64,000 nt of DNA from Bradyrhizobium sp. 149 (GCF_023073915.1 NZ_JADPKK010000010.1:1-64000); one strand, 5' to 3'; numbered from the stretch's first letter, positions 17,496 through 26,425 are shown. Notes: generated from the letters alone by a model not told the origin. Program-made: numbers and translations.

Positions 17496-18932
17496 ATGCT
17501 GTTCAATTCCTACCCGTTCATCCTGCTGTTCCTGCCGGCTGCGCTGGCCGGCTATTTCTGGCTCGGGCGACGCAGCAATCTCGTCCCGGTGATCTGGCTG
17601 GCGGCGGCCTCGCTCACCTTCTACGCCATCGGCAACTGGCAGTTCCTGGCCCTGTTGCTGATATCGATCGCCTTCAACTATGGCGTCGGCCACCTCCTCA
17701 TCGTGGCGAAGCTTGCCCCGTCGCAACGAAAGGCGGCGCTTGCCCTCGGCGTCGCCGGCGATCTCCTGGTGCTCGGCATCTTCAAATACGCCGGCTTCGT
17801 TGCCGATAACATCAACGCGCTCGCCGGGACGCAATTCGCGGTCCACATCCTGCTGCCGGTCGGCATCTCCTTCTACACCTTCACCCAGATCGCGTTCCTG
17901 GTCGATGCTTATCGCGGCCAGGTCGCGGCCTATGCGCTGCCGCATTACGCGCTGTTCGTGACATACTTTCCGCATCTGATCGCGGGGCCGATCCTTCACC
18001 ACAAGGACATGATCCCGCAATTCGAACGCGAGGAAACCAAGCATCCGCATGCTCATCTGATCCTGTGCGGCCTCATCATCTTCGCGATCGGCCTGTTCAA
18101 GAAGACCTGTCTCGCCGACGGCATCCAGCCGCTGGTCGCGCTCGCCTTCGAGGCACGGTCGCCGAGCTTCGACCAGGCGTGGCTTGGCGCGCTCGCCTAC
18201 ACGTTCCAGCTTTATTTCGATTTCTCCGGCTATTCCGACATGGCGATCGGGATATCGCTGATGTTTGGCATTTTCCTGCCGGTCAATTTCAACTCGCCCT
18301 ACAAGGCCGCCAGCATCGTCGAGTTCTGGCGGCGCTGGCACATGACGCTGTCGCAGTTCCTGCGCGACTATCTCTACATCCCGCTCGGGGGTAACAGGCG
18401 CGGCCGCGTGCTCCGCTATGTCAATCTGATGATCACGATGCTGCTCGGCGGGCTCTGGCATGGCGCGGCGTGGACGTTTGTCGTCTGGGGCGCGCTGCAC
18501 GGCGCCTATCTCTGCGTCAACCATGCCTTCAACGCGCTGGTGCCTGAGATTCCGACGCTCCTTGCGCGCCCGGTCCGGATCGCCGGGGCCGTGCTGACCT
18601 TCCTAGCCGTCGTCGTCGCCTGGGTGTTTTTCCGCGCCGAGCGGATCGACTGGGCGCTGCGGGTTCTCCAGGCCATGGCCGAGCCCTCGAACATCGTCTT
18701 CGGCCGCGAGGAGATCGCCGCGCTGGTGCAGGTCACGATCTATGCTGCGGTGGTGTGGCTGGCGCCGAACACGCAGGGAATCATGGGATACGATCACGCC
18801 AATCGCAGGGTCGGCGACGGCCTGATGGCCGGACGGATGCGGCCGCTGGTGCTCTACGGTGCGTCGCTGGTGCTTGCGTTCGGGATCTTGGGCATCCAGA
18901 GCCACAGCGAATTCATCTATTTCCGGTTCTGA
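17496..18932 (+). CDS. MBOAT-family O-acyltransferase (AlgI/DltB-like)
   Basis: 478 residues with about 10-12 membrane helices. H322 (LLGGLWHGAAW) is the conserved MBOAT histidine, and WRRWHMTLSQFLRDYLYIPLGG (H282) is the AlgI/DltB signature. Members move acyl groups across the inner membrane to acylate exported polysaccharides. The next gene overlaps its stop and looks like an SGNH-type partner, as in alginate or teichoic acid acylation. The acceptor polymer is unknown because no polysaccharide synthesis gene is nearby. Confidence 0.88.
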   Translation: MLFNSYPFILLFLPAALAGYFWLGRRSNLVPVIWLAAASLTFYAIGNWQFLALLLISIAFNYGVGHLLIVAKLAPSQRKAALALGVAGDLLVLGIFKYAGFVADNINALAGTQFAVHILLPVGISFYTFTQIAFLVDAYRGQVAAYALPHYALFVTYFPHLIAGPILHHKDMIPQFEREETKHPHAHLILCGLIIFAIGLFKKTCLADGIQPLVALAFEARSPSFDQAWLGALAYTFQLYFDFSGYSDMAIGISLMFGIFLPVNFNSPYKAASIVEFWRRWHMTLSQFLRDYLYIPLGGNRRGRVLRYVNLMITMLLGGLWHGAAWTFVVWGALHGAYLCVNHAFNALVPEIPTLLARPVRIAGAVLTFLAVVVAWVFFRAERIDWALRVLQAMAEPSNIVFGREEIAALVQVTIYAAVVWLAPNTQGIMGYDHANRRVGDGLMAGRMRPLVLYGASLVLAFGILGIQSHSEFIYFRF

Positions 18933-20038
18933 TGCGAGGCGCGTTCACACATCCAGGGCGTCTTCTCCTCGCGAGCATCGCATGCGTGCTGGGGGCGGCT
19001 GCGCTCACCTACATCATCGATCCCCTGCAACTGTTTCGGCCGTCGCGTGTCGTCGCGCCGTTTTATTCCGACGACACGCGCGTGCAGAACGCCGGGCTGA
19101 TCCGCAGCCAGTCGTTCAACACCGCGTTCATGGGCACCTCGCTCGCGATCCATTTCCGTCAGAGCGACATCGACCATGCGCTCGGCGTTCACTCGCTCAA
19201 GCTGGCGATGACCGGGTCCAATTCGCGCCAGCAGGGTTTTGTGCTGGAGCAGGCCATCGACCGCGGCGCAAAGCGCGTGATCTGGGCGATGGACGATTTC
19301 ATCTTCGTCGATGCGGCCGACATCGAGTCCGATCCCTTTCTGTCCGTCGACCTCTATCGTGGGCCGGCCAAGGGCATCGCGTCCTATCTGCTCAGTGCGG
19401 CGATGGCGAAGGAATCCCTGTTCGCACTGCTGCGGTCGGTTCCGCCGCTGCGGCAGTCGCTGACCCGGGCGGCGCCGTATCTCCCGGTCAAGTTTGCGCT
19501 GTCCGACGTCGACGACATCTACGCGCTACCGCGGGATTTCGACGTTGCGCGGGGTTACAACGCGGAGAAGACGCTTGCGGCCTTCGCCTACATCACAAGT
19601 CCTGTGCGCAGCCGCTTTCTCGGCGAAGGCTATCGTTACGACGCCATGGTGAGGCATTTCGAGCAAGACGTCGTCGGCCTGATCGCGCGCCATCCGGACG
19701 TGACCTTCGACATCTACTTCCCGCCCTATTCGATCCTGCAATTCGTCGCGATGCGCGATGCCTCGCCTGCGACGCTGAAGATCGTCACCGACCTCACCGC
19801 TGTCACTGCGCAACGCCTGACGCAGCTTCCCAATGTGCGCCTGTACGATTTCCGGGCGATCAAGGACGTGACGCACGACCTCGACAATTACGGCGACGTC
19901 ATCCACCATTCGCCGGTCGTTGACGCGAAGGTGCTGTCGTGGCTGGCGCGTGGAGAGTATCGCGTCGATCCGAAGGCGCCGCTTGCGTCACTGGATGAGC
20001 TGAAAGCGCAGGTCGCGGCGTATCGAGTGGAGCGCTGA
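18932..20038 (+). CDS. Membrane-anchored SGNH-like partner of the MBOAT protein
   Basis: 368 residues; the ATG shares bases with the MBOAT stop (TGATG), so the two are translationally coupled. An N-terminal membrane anchor (11-30) is followed by a periplasmic domain. FMGTSLAIHF places S70 in a block-I-like context, and D322-x-x-H325 (GDVIHH) fits the SGNH catalytic Asp/His. AlgX/AlgJ and DltD proteins pair in this way with AlgI/DltB. Family membership is inferred from motif spacing and gene pairing, not strong similarity. Confidence 0.6.
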   Translation: MRGAFTHPGRLLLASIACVLGAAALTYIIDPLQLFRPSRVVAPFYSDDTRVQNAGLIRSQSFNTAFMGTSLAIHFRQSDIDHALGVHSLKLAMTGSNSRQQGFVLEQAIDRGAKRVIWAMDDFIFVDAADIESDPFLSVDLYRGPAKGIASYLLSAAMAKESLFALLRSVPPLRQSLTRAAPYLPVKFALSDVDDIYALPRDFDVARGYNAEKTLAAFAYITSPVRSRFLGEGYRYDAMVRHFEQDVVGLIARHPDVTFDIYFPPYSILQFVAMRDASPATLKIVTDLTAVTAQRLTQLPNVRLYDFRAIKDVTHDLDNYGDVIHHSPVVDAKVLSWLARGEYRVDPKAPLASLDELKAQVAAYRVER

Positions 20039-20042
20039 TCTT

Positions 20043-20191
20043 TCCCTCTCCCCTTGTGGGAGAGGGTGGGCTCGCCGCGTAGCGGCGAGACGGGTGAGGG
20101 GTCTCTCTCCGCGAGTCTGGTAGTTGCGAGTGCGGAAACAACCCCTCATCCGGCGCTTCGCGCCACCTTCTCCCACAAGGGGAGAAGGAAG
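20043..20191. repeat. Dispersed 150-base repeat, copy 1
   Basis: The ends are imperfect inverted repeats (CTCCCCTTGTGGGAGAGGGT at left; CCACCTTCTCCCACAAGGGG at right), with an internal GCCGCGTAGCGGCGAGACGG hairpin. A second, nearly identical copy lies at 60486-60635. It sits between convergent genes here and has no ORF. Confidence 0.75.
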
Positions 20192-20206
20192 AGATGCGAA
20201 GCCGCG

Positions 20207-21394
20207 CTACACCGCCACCTCTTCGCCGAGATACGCAACCGCCGCTTCGAGTCCGCCCTTGCCGTGCGGAATCTTCAGCGCGTTCAGCCCGACCTCGATC
20301 ACTCCCAACGTGCCGAGCAGCATCGGGGCATTCACATGGCCCATATGGGCGATGCGGAAGGCTTGTCCCGAGAGATCGCCGATGCCGGTGCCGAGCACCA
20401 CGCCGCACTTCTCCTTGCAATAGCGTTGCAGGATTGCAGGATCGTGGCCGTTGCTCATGGTCACCGTGGTCACGGTATTGGAGCGTTCGCTGGCTTCCGC
20501 GACGTTGAAGCCGAGCACCTGGCCTTCCGACCATGCGCCGACCGCGCGGCGTGCGGCCTCGCCGAGCAGGCTGTGGCGGCGGAACGCGTTCTCCAGCCCC
20601 TCTTCGTGCAGGAGGTCGATGGCCTGGCGCAGCGCGAACAACAGATGCACCGGCGCGGTGCCGGCATATTTGCGATAGTGCTCGGTGCCCTCGCGCTCGC
20701 TCCAGCTCCAATAGGGCGTCGACATGTTGGCCTTCTTCTGCACCTCGAGCGCGCGCGCGTTGGCGGCGACGAAGCCGAGGCCGGGCGGCGTCATCAGGCC
20801 TTTCTGCGAGCCTGACATCGCGACGTCGATGCCCCATTTGTCCATCTCGAACGGCATGCAGCCGAGGGAGGCGACAGTGTCGACCATGTACAGCGCCGGA
20901 TGGCCGCTCGCCTTGATCGACTTGCCGATCGCCTCGATGTCGTTCTGCACGCCCGAGGCCGTATCGACCTGGACGACGACGACCGCCTTGATGGTGTGCT
21001 CCTTGTCGCGGCGCAGGCGCTCCTCGACCTCGTGCGGCCGTACCGCGCGGCGCCAGTCGCCCTTGAGCACCTCAACCTCGGCGCCCATTAGCGCCGCCGC
21101 ATGGCCCCAGCCGATCGCGAAGCGTCCGCTCTCCAGCACCAGCACCTTGTCACCCCGCGACAGCACGTTACTCAGCGCCGCTTCCCAGGCGCCGTGGCCG
21201 TTGGCGATGTAGATGTAGGACTTGCCCTTGGTCGCAAACAGGTTCGAGATATCGCGGAGCAGGCTCTCGGTCAGATCGGTCATTTGTTTGGAGTAGATGT
21301 CGATCGCCGGGCGATGCATCGCCTGCAGCACCTCGTCGGGCATCGTGGTGGGCCCGGGGATGGCCAGAAATTCCCGGCCCGCGCGAACGGTCAT
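20207..21394 (-). CDS. sgaA: Serine-glyoxylate aminotransferase family (class V) enzyme
   Basis: 395 residues, full length for the family. K198 in VAMSGSQKGLMTPPGLG is the PLP lysine, and YMVDTVASLGCMPFEMD holds the cofactor aspartate. These enzymes transfer the amino group of serine to glyoxylate, giving hydroxypyruvate and glycine, as in the serine cycle or photorespiration-like salvage. It stands alone between a repeat and the nuclease gene. Alanine-glyoxylate activity is also possible. Confidence 0.85.
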   Translation of the reverse strand: MTVRAGREFLAIPGPTTMPDEVLQAMHRPAIDIYSKQMTDLTESLLRDISNLFATKGKSYIYIANGHGAWEAALSNVLSRGDKVLVLESGRFAIGWGHAAALMGAEVEVLKGDWRRAVRPHEVEERLRRDKEHTIKAVVVVQVDTASGVQNDIEAIGKSIKASGHPALYMVDTVASLGCMPFEMDKWGIDVAMSGSQKGLMTPPGLGFVAANARALEVQKKANMSTPYWSWSEREGTEHYRKYAGTAPVHLLFALRQAIDLLHEEGLENAFRRHSLLGEAARRAVGAWSEGQVLGFNVAEASERSNTVTTVTMSNGHDPAILQRYCKEKCGVVLGTGIGDLSGQAFRIAHMGHVNAPMLLGTLGVIEVGLNALKIPHGKGGLEAAVAYLGEEVAV

Positions 21395-21500
21395 TGCTAT
21401 TGGTCCTTGTTGCCTGAGAACGGCTCGGTGGGTCGCTGATTCACACTTCTACGCGGCGCCGAGCCCTGAGAAAAGCGCGTAAAACGCAGGTCTGAGGCTC

Positions 21501-22241
21501 TTATCTCCTGGTCTCGCGGCAGCCGGCGGCTTCGGCGTCCTCGACCGAGCAGAACCAGCGGGTGCCCTTGCTGATCTTCATCTTGATCTGGGTGTACCAG
21601 CGGCTGTTCGGCTGATGATAGATGCACTCGCCGGCGCTGTTGACGTTGCCCTTGATGGTGCAGTCCGGCGACGGCGCAACCGGTCCCGAGGCCGAGGCGA
21701 GCAGCACCGAATGCGTGCCGTCGGGCGGCTTGGTGGCGCCCAATATCGTCGTCTTCTTGTTGCGCACGCGCCAGTCCCAGGGCGCGATGAAGGCGCCCTG
21801 CCACATCCCGGCTTTGGCCTCCCGCGCGGCAGCCTCATCGGGTTCGTAGTCGCGAGAGACGCGGGTGTAGGCCAGTGCCCAGCCGCTCCGCACCAGCCAT
21901 TTCTGGATGTCCTCGCCGCCGACATCGCAGCGCGCCACGGTGCGGCCGCGCCGGTCGATCGATCTTGCATGGCAGACCCAGTTCTTGCCCTCAGTGTATT
22001 TGGCGAGTTCGTCGCGCGCCGCGATCCCGCAGGTCCAGCGCTCGCCCTTGGTATTGAGGCAGAGCTGGTCGGACGACGGCGCGTCGATGCCGCCGAGCCG
22101 GATCCTTGTGTTGCCAATCAGGATGGAATCGCCGTCGCGGACCTTTGCCGTGCCGGTGATGTCGGCTGCCTCAGCCGGCGATGGCAAGCCGGGCAAGGAC
22201 AAGGCCAGCAGTGACAGCGCAATCAGGAATTTTCGCAACAT
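21501..22241 (-). CDS. Secreted thermonuclease-family protein
   Basis: 246 residues from the ATG at 22241, which starts a normal Sec signal (cleavage near AEAADI, residue 26). The SNase-like domain (about 28-150) contains RVRDGDSILIG-type strands, IRLGGIDAPSSDQ and an arginine in RRGRTVARC. A cysteine-rich C-terminal extension (about 160-246) contains CTIKGNVN and WFCSVEDAEAAGC. Probably a periplasmic or extracellular nuclease. Only part of the SNase active site is clear, so activity is not certain. Confidence 0.75.
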   Translation of the reverse strand: MLRKFLIALSLLALSLPGLPSPAEAADITGTAKVRDGDSILIGNTRIRLGGIDAPSSDQLCLNTKGERWTCGIAARDELAKYTEGKNWVCHARSIDRRGRTVARCDVGGEDIQKWLVRSGWALAYTRVSRDYEPDEAAAREAKAGMWQGAFIAPWDWRVRNKKTTILGATKPPDGTHSVLLASASGPVAPSPDCTIKGNVNSAGECIYHQPNSRWYTQIKMKISKGTRWFCSVEDAEAAGCRETRR

Positions 22242-22400
22242 GCCGGTCCGCGTGTGAGGAAATTGCGATAGACGCCGCAATTGTGGTCGGCTTTTGTCCG
22301 CCCGGCCAGCGTTTGCCTGACAGATGGGCTTTCAACTTCCCGTCATCATGGAGCGAATAGCGAGTGCGGAATGACGAATAGAATGTGATAGCCCCATTCG

Positions 22401-24131
22401 CTACTCGCCATTCACCATTCGCCTGCGCGCCACCGCCAGCCCCATCAGCACGAACGCGGACGTGACCTCCGGACCGCCCACCAGAATTCGCGTCGGCGTC
22501 TTCATCTTGTTCCATTCATAGGCGCGGAACGGGCCGCGGCGGCCGCCTTCGCCCAGGCTCGCGACGATCACGTTCAGCGCCGGTGCAAAGGCGCGCGGGT
22601 CGGCGCCGAGATGGCCGAGCGCAATCAGCGCCAATGCCGCGTCGAACACGTTCATTTCGGCGGCCATCAGCTCGCCCTGGACGTAGGAGAGCACGCGGTG
22701 ACGGATGAAATCGAAATCGCCGTCGGGATCGATCGCGGCTTGCGCCGCCAGCGGCAGCGCCAGGAACGCGGCGTAGCAGCGGCCGAAATAGGCGCTGTAG
22801 AGCTCCGGCAGATAATAGATGTGCGAGCGCGGATTGGCGAAGGCGCCGCTTGCGGCCAGCCGCTTCTGGAAGCCGATGATGCGATGCACGGTGGCGAGCC
22901 GCGCCGGCGTCTCCAATACTTCCCAGCGCGCGAGGTTGCGAAAGCTGACCTCGAGAATGTCGAGATTGAGCGTCGGATCGAGATCGTTGCCATAGGGCCG
23001 CTCGCCCTTGAGGTTGTCGATCCAGGTCGCGACCCCGCCTTCATAGTCGATATTGTCGTTGATCGGCACGGTCACGCGCGGCTCGTTGACGCCGGCGCGC
23101 ACCTGGTAGCCGGCGTAGAAATCCAGCAGCGGCTGGTCGAGGATCGGATCGGTGCAGCCGGCCTGCGTTGCCGCCGAGATCGAGCACGCCGTGGTGTCGC
23201 AATCCGGCACGTAGACGCCGAAACCGAGGTCCTGCTTGATCTGGGCGAAGTAGCGGGAGAAGCGCGGATGCGGCGCGGGCGCGAGCGCGGTGATGACGTT
23301 GAACCGCGCCCCGTCGATGCCCTCCACTTGCTCGCGGCTGCTGTTGACGCAGAAGTCGACCATGTCCGCGACCGCGCGGTCCGCCGCAACCTTGTCGGCG
23401 GACGAGGCGAGCCCGGTCTCGACGTAACTCAGCAGCGCCTCGATGAAGAACGCGTCGTAATAGGCCGAGCGGTGGCGGATCTGCACCGGCTCCCACATCG
23501 GTTCGGCAATGCCGGTCCAGGGCGGATTGACGACTGCGCGCGCCGGCGATCGCGCGATGAAGACGCGGGCGAGGTTGAACAGCAGCGAGGAGTTCTTGTA
23601 GCCGCGCGCGTTGAGTCCCGTGAGCGCCATGGTCAGCTCGCGCCCGCGGAAATCAGGATCGCCGATCAGGTTGAACGCGGCGTAGGTCGGCAGGAAGCCA
23701 TTTTTGCGGTAAGAGCCGAGCAGATGCTGCGCGCAGTCGCGGATCACGGCGTCGATCTGCGATTGTTGCGGCATGGCGCCGGTGAACACAGCCGGCGGCG
23801 GCTTGGGATGATCCAGCGCGATGCTGTCGACGAGATCGGCGACGGGCTGGCCGACCGCCGCCCAATCGGGCTCGACCTCGTCGCGGGCGCGAACCAGCGC
23901 CTCGCGCAGCCGGGCCAGTTTGCCTTCATCACGCAGCTCGGGCACGCCCGCGCGTCGCAGCAGCACCCGCAATGCGGGATTGCCGAGCGCGGTCTTGTAG
24001 AACTTGGCCAGATGCGGATCGCCGCCGGCTCCAACTGACAATACGGGATCGCAGATGTCGTAAAGCGAGGGGCCGTCCTTCCGCGCCGTCAGCGCCCGGC
24101 AGGCGGCGCCGGCAAAATATTGAAAGCTCAT
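22401..24131 (-). CDS. 576-residue protein of unknown function
   Basis: No family recognised. The start is taken at 24131 (MSFQYFAGAAC); the open frame extends further but without a start of better quality. It has no signal peptide and is mostly helical, with repeated helix-pair patterns such as MNVFDAALALIALGHLG and YYDAFFIEALLSYVETG that recall alpha-alpha barrel or terpene-cyclase-type folds. It has seven cysteines, several in DCDTTACSISAATQAGC. A perfect CRP box lies 110 bases upstream. It may be a soluble enzyme of the (alpha/alpha)6 type (inference). Confidence 0.75.
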   Translation of the reverse strand: MSFQYFAGAACRALTARKDGPSLYDICDPVLSVGAGGDPHLAKFYKTALGNPALRVLLRRAGVPELRDEGKLARLREALVRARDEVEPDWAAVGQPVADLVDSIALDHPKPPPAVFTGAMPQQSQIDAVIRDCAQHLLGSYRKNGFLPTYAAFNLIGDPDFRGRELTMALTGLNARGYKNSSLLFNLARVFIARSPARAVVNPPWTGIAEPMWEPVQIRHRSAYYDAFFIEALLSYVETGLASSADKVAADRAVADMVDFCVNSSREQVEGIDGARFNVITALAPAPHPRFSRYFAQIKQDLGFGVYVPDCDTTACSISAATQAGCTDPILDQPLLDFYAGYQVRAGVNEPRVTVPINDNIDYEGGVATWIDNLKGERPYGNDLDPTLNLDILEVSFRNLARWEVLETPARLATVHRIIGFQKRLAASGAFANPRSHIYYLPELYSAYFGRCYAAFLALPLAAQAAIDPDGDFDFIRHRVLSYVQGELMAAEMNVFDAALALIALGHLGADPRAFAPALNVIVASLGEGGRRGPFRAYEWNKMKTPTRILVGGPEVTSAFVLMGLAVARRRMVNGE

Positions 24132-24549
24132 GAAATACCTGTGGCGGGAATTTGGCCGGGGGCCGACCGGCACGCTCCCAGCCGCGCGCCACCCCCCGCA
24201 AGTCGTTGAAAAAGCTACCCGGATTCGCAGGAAATACAAATGTGATGAGGGTCACAGAAAAGGCCGGCACGAAGTCTGCATTATGGGGCTCCGGAAGGTT
24301 ACGGAGACGCAAAAAAATCACACATTGGCATGTAAAATTACCAAACATTCCCAGACACTTACATCTAATTTTTGGCGTTCTATTGCCGGGGAGGCGATAT
24401 CGGGTTAAACCTTTGTTTGGTGCGGCGCCGCAAATTGCGCGCAATTCGGGGGCACACCCCCGGCCAATCCCTCAAACCCAAAGACGCTATCGCGCTACTC
24501 AAACAGTGTGCGCGCGCTTGGCCGGTCTTTGGCACAGGAACGAACCGAG
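24132..24549. other. 418-base divergent intergenic region with CRP box
   Basis: No ORF is supported. The middle (about 24230-24400) is markedly AT-richer than the surroundings. It holds a perfect TGTGA-N6-TCACA box at 24241-24256 and a 14-base palindrome AATTGCGCGCAATT at 24433-24446. It must carry promoters for the 576-residue unknown (minus) and the caspase-fold gene (plus). Confidence 0.7.
24241..24256. promoter_or_regulatory. Perfect CRP box TGTGA-N6-TCACA
   Basis: TGTGATGAGGGTCACA matches all ten consensus bases of the CRP site. It is 110 bases upstream of the 576-residue unknown gene (minus strand) and about 300 bases upstream of the caspase-fold gene. A Crp-type regulator with matching recognition residues is encoded at 46513. 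Confidence 0.7.
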
Positions 24550-25398
24550 ATGAATTTAAGGCAGCTCGACCTTTCCCGACGCACGATCGCGGTCGCCGCA
24601 GCCCTCATTGGCACGGTGTCGCTCGTGATCGGTGCCCATGCTGCTCTCAACATGCGGGCGCTCGATGCCGCGAAGGCCGTCTCGACCGACCAGGTCACCG
24701 GCTCGGTCGGCCAGGCCTCGCGTCTCGCCCTCGTCATCGGCAATGGACATTACCCCGACGCCAATGCGCCGCTGACGCAGTCGATCAACGACGCCCGAGC
24801 GCTGTCCTCGTCACTGCGCAAGAACGGCTTTGACGTCGACATGGTGGAAGACGCGACCAGGGACGACATGGTCCGCGCCGTCAATCGCCTGAAGTCCCGG
24901 ATCAAGCGCGACACCGTCGTCATGCTGTTCTTCGGCGGCTACGGCGTGCAGGCCGGTCGCGAGAGCTACATGCTGCCGGTCGATGCCGTGATCTGGAAGG
25001 AAAACGATGTCCGCCGCCAAGGCGTTTCCATCGAGGGCGTGCTCGAGATGATGAAGGAGCAGGGCGCCAAGGCCAAGCTCGTCGTGGTCGATGCCTCCCG
25101 CCGCAATCCGTATGAGCGCCGCTTCCGCTCCTACAGCCACGGCCTCGCGCCGATCAGCGCAACGGACAATGCGCTGATCCTCTCTTCGGCCTCGCCCGGC
25201 AAGGTCGTCGATGACGGCAAGGGCGAGCACAGCGTGCTGGTCAGCGAGTTCCTCAACAACCTCAATGCGCAGGGCAGCGCCGAGAGCGTCTTCAACAAGA
25301 CCCGCGTTGCCATCTCGCGTGCCAGCGAAGGCGACCAGGTCCCGTCCGTCTCCTCCTCTCTGCTCGAAGACGTCCATTTCGGCCAAGCCGGCGGCTAG
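24550..25398 (+). CDS. Membrane-anchored caspase-fold protein lacking the His/Cys dyad
   Basis: 282 residues: N-terminal anchor or uncleaved signal (12-33), then a C14 caspase-like domain from RLALVIGNGHYPDANAPL (58 on). The usual SGHG histidine is Tyr at 131 (FFGGYGVQ), and the usual DACR cysteine is Ser at 183 (VVDASRRNPYERRFR). The fold landmarks (LPVDA, RRNP) are intact. It is therefore a pseudo-protease or has a changed mechanism. A longer paralogue with the same kind of loss is at 52907. It probably faces the periplasm. Confidence 0.85.
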   Translation: MNLRQLDLSRRTIAVAAALIGTVSLVIGAHAALNMRALDAAKAVSTDQVTGSVGQASRLALVIGNGHYPDANAPLTQSINDARALSSSLRKNGFDVDMVEDATRDDMVRAVNRLKSRIKRDTVVMLFFGGYGVQAGRESYMLPVDAVIWKENDVRRQGVSIEGVLEMMKEQGAKAKLVVVDASRRNPYERRFRSYSHGLAPISATDNALILSSASPGKVVDDGKGEHSVLVSEFLNNLNAQGSAESVFNKTRVAISRASEGDQVPSVSSSLLEDVHFGQAGG

Positions 25399-25413
25399 TT
25401 TTTCTTAGGCTTT

Positions 25414-25504
25414 GTAGGGTGGGCAAAGGCGCAACGCGCCGTGCCCACCATCTCTTCAACATTTCGATAGAAGACGTGGGCACGCTTCGCTTTGCCCACC
25501 CTAC
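25414..25504. repeat. Short intergenic repeat with 15-base inverted ends
   Basis: The arms GTAGGGTGGGCAAAG (25414-25428) and its exact complement (25490-25504) bound 61 bases that contain a second inner inverted pair built on GTGCCCAC/GTGGGCAC. It lies between the convergent caspase-fold and adaptor genes and could act as a bidirectional terminator. Confidence 0.65.
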
Positions 25505-25537
25505 GATAGCGTGTTGTCGCGCACATCCACCCCACGA

Positions 25538-26425
25538 TTACTTCACCGCTTCCGCGGCCATCACCGTGCGCACCGGATCGCCTTCGCGCAACAGCGCGCC
25601 GGCGCGGGCGACGACGATATCGCCTTCGTTGAGGCCGTCGCGGACTTCGATATTGCCGCCCGACATCAGTCCGACCTCGACGCGCTTGGTCTCGACGCGG
25701 TTGCGGCGGATCACCTGCACGACGGTACCGGCCGAGGAATACTGCACCGAGGTCAGCGGGACCGCGACGTTGCAGCTCTGGCCGGACTTGATCAGCGCAC
25801 GCCCGCTCGCGTTCAGGAGCAACCGCTTCTGCGAGGAGATGCCGATATAGACCATGCCCTGCTGAATGTTCGGCTCGACCGTCGGTCCGATGCGGCGCAC
25901 CTTGCCGTCGATATCGCCGGCGCCGGCGATGCGCACGGTCGCCTGCTGGTTGACCGCGAGCTTGCGCATATCGCTGGTCGCGACAAGGCCGACGAGATCG
26001 TATTCGCTGCGCGCCACGATCGTGAACAGTGCCTCGCCCTTGGCAGAGGCGAGATTGCCGATCTGCGCGGTCGATGTCGCGATCACGCCCGCCACGGGGG
26101 CGGTGACCTGAAGCGTGCCGCCCTCGGGCAGTGCCAGCCGCGCCAGCACCTGGCCTGCGGTGGTGTTCTCGCCGGCTTCCGCCAGCACTTCCGTCACCTT
26201 CAGGCCGGGCCGCTCGGGCCGCACGGAGCTTTCCTCGCGGGCGATGATCGTGCCGGTGGCCTCGACGATGTCGGAGAAACAGGATTTTGCGACCTTCAGC
26301 ACCGTGACTGCCGGCCCCTTGGGCGCGTCGTCATCGGCGGCAGGCGCGGGCTGGGCGGACAGCAACAGCAGTCCGGCGAGCGCAACGAGATGTCTGGAAA
26401 CAGAACGCGCAGGCAATGAACGCAT
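25538..26425 (-). CDS. Orphan HlyD/RND-type periplasmic adaptor
   Basis: 295 residues with a Sec signal (about 1-30). Lipoyl-like halves flank a short hairpin (GLKVTEVLAEAGENTTAGQVLARL and LQVTAPVAGVIATSTAQIGN), and beta-barrel and membrane-proximal domains follow. It resembles the adaptor at 51004, sharing a (A/S)CFSD(I/L)V motif after the leader, but no pump gene is adjacent. It may serve a pump encoded elsewhere, or the one at 47858. The alpha-hairpin is very short, as in adaptors without a separate TolC-docking tip. Confidence 0.85.
   Translation of the reverse strand: MRSLPARSVSRHLVALAGLLLLSAQPAPAADDDAPKGPAVTVLKVAKSCFSDIVEATGTIIAREESSVRPERPGLKVTEVLAEAGENTTAGQVLARLALPEGGTLQVTAPVAGVIATSTAQIGNLASAKGEALFTIVARSEYDLVGLVATSDMRKLAVNQQATVRIAGAGDIDGKVRRIGPTVEPNIQQGMVYIGISSQKRLLLNASGRALIKSGQSCNVAVPLTSVQYSSAGTVVQVIRRNRVETKRVEVGLMSGGNIEVRDGLNEGDIVVARAGALLREGDPVRTVMAAEAVK

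Noticed and set aside
21422..21465. GGCTCGG/CCGAGCC stem upstream of the aminotransferase, considered as a riboswitch
   Set aside because: A 7-base stem with a 30-base loop and no conserved riboswitch core; not enough to support a call.
22611..24038. 475-residue frame antisense to the 576-residue unknown
   Set aside because: Composition (Arg/Gly/Asp/His-rich, no hydrophobic pattern) is typical of an antisense shadow in GC-rich DNA. The minus-strand frame has a natural protein pattern.
25414..25504. Possible CRISPR-like repeat unit
   Set aside because: Only one inverted pair and no series of direct repeats with spacers. No CRISPR array or cas gene is seen anywhere in the window.
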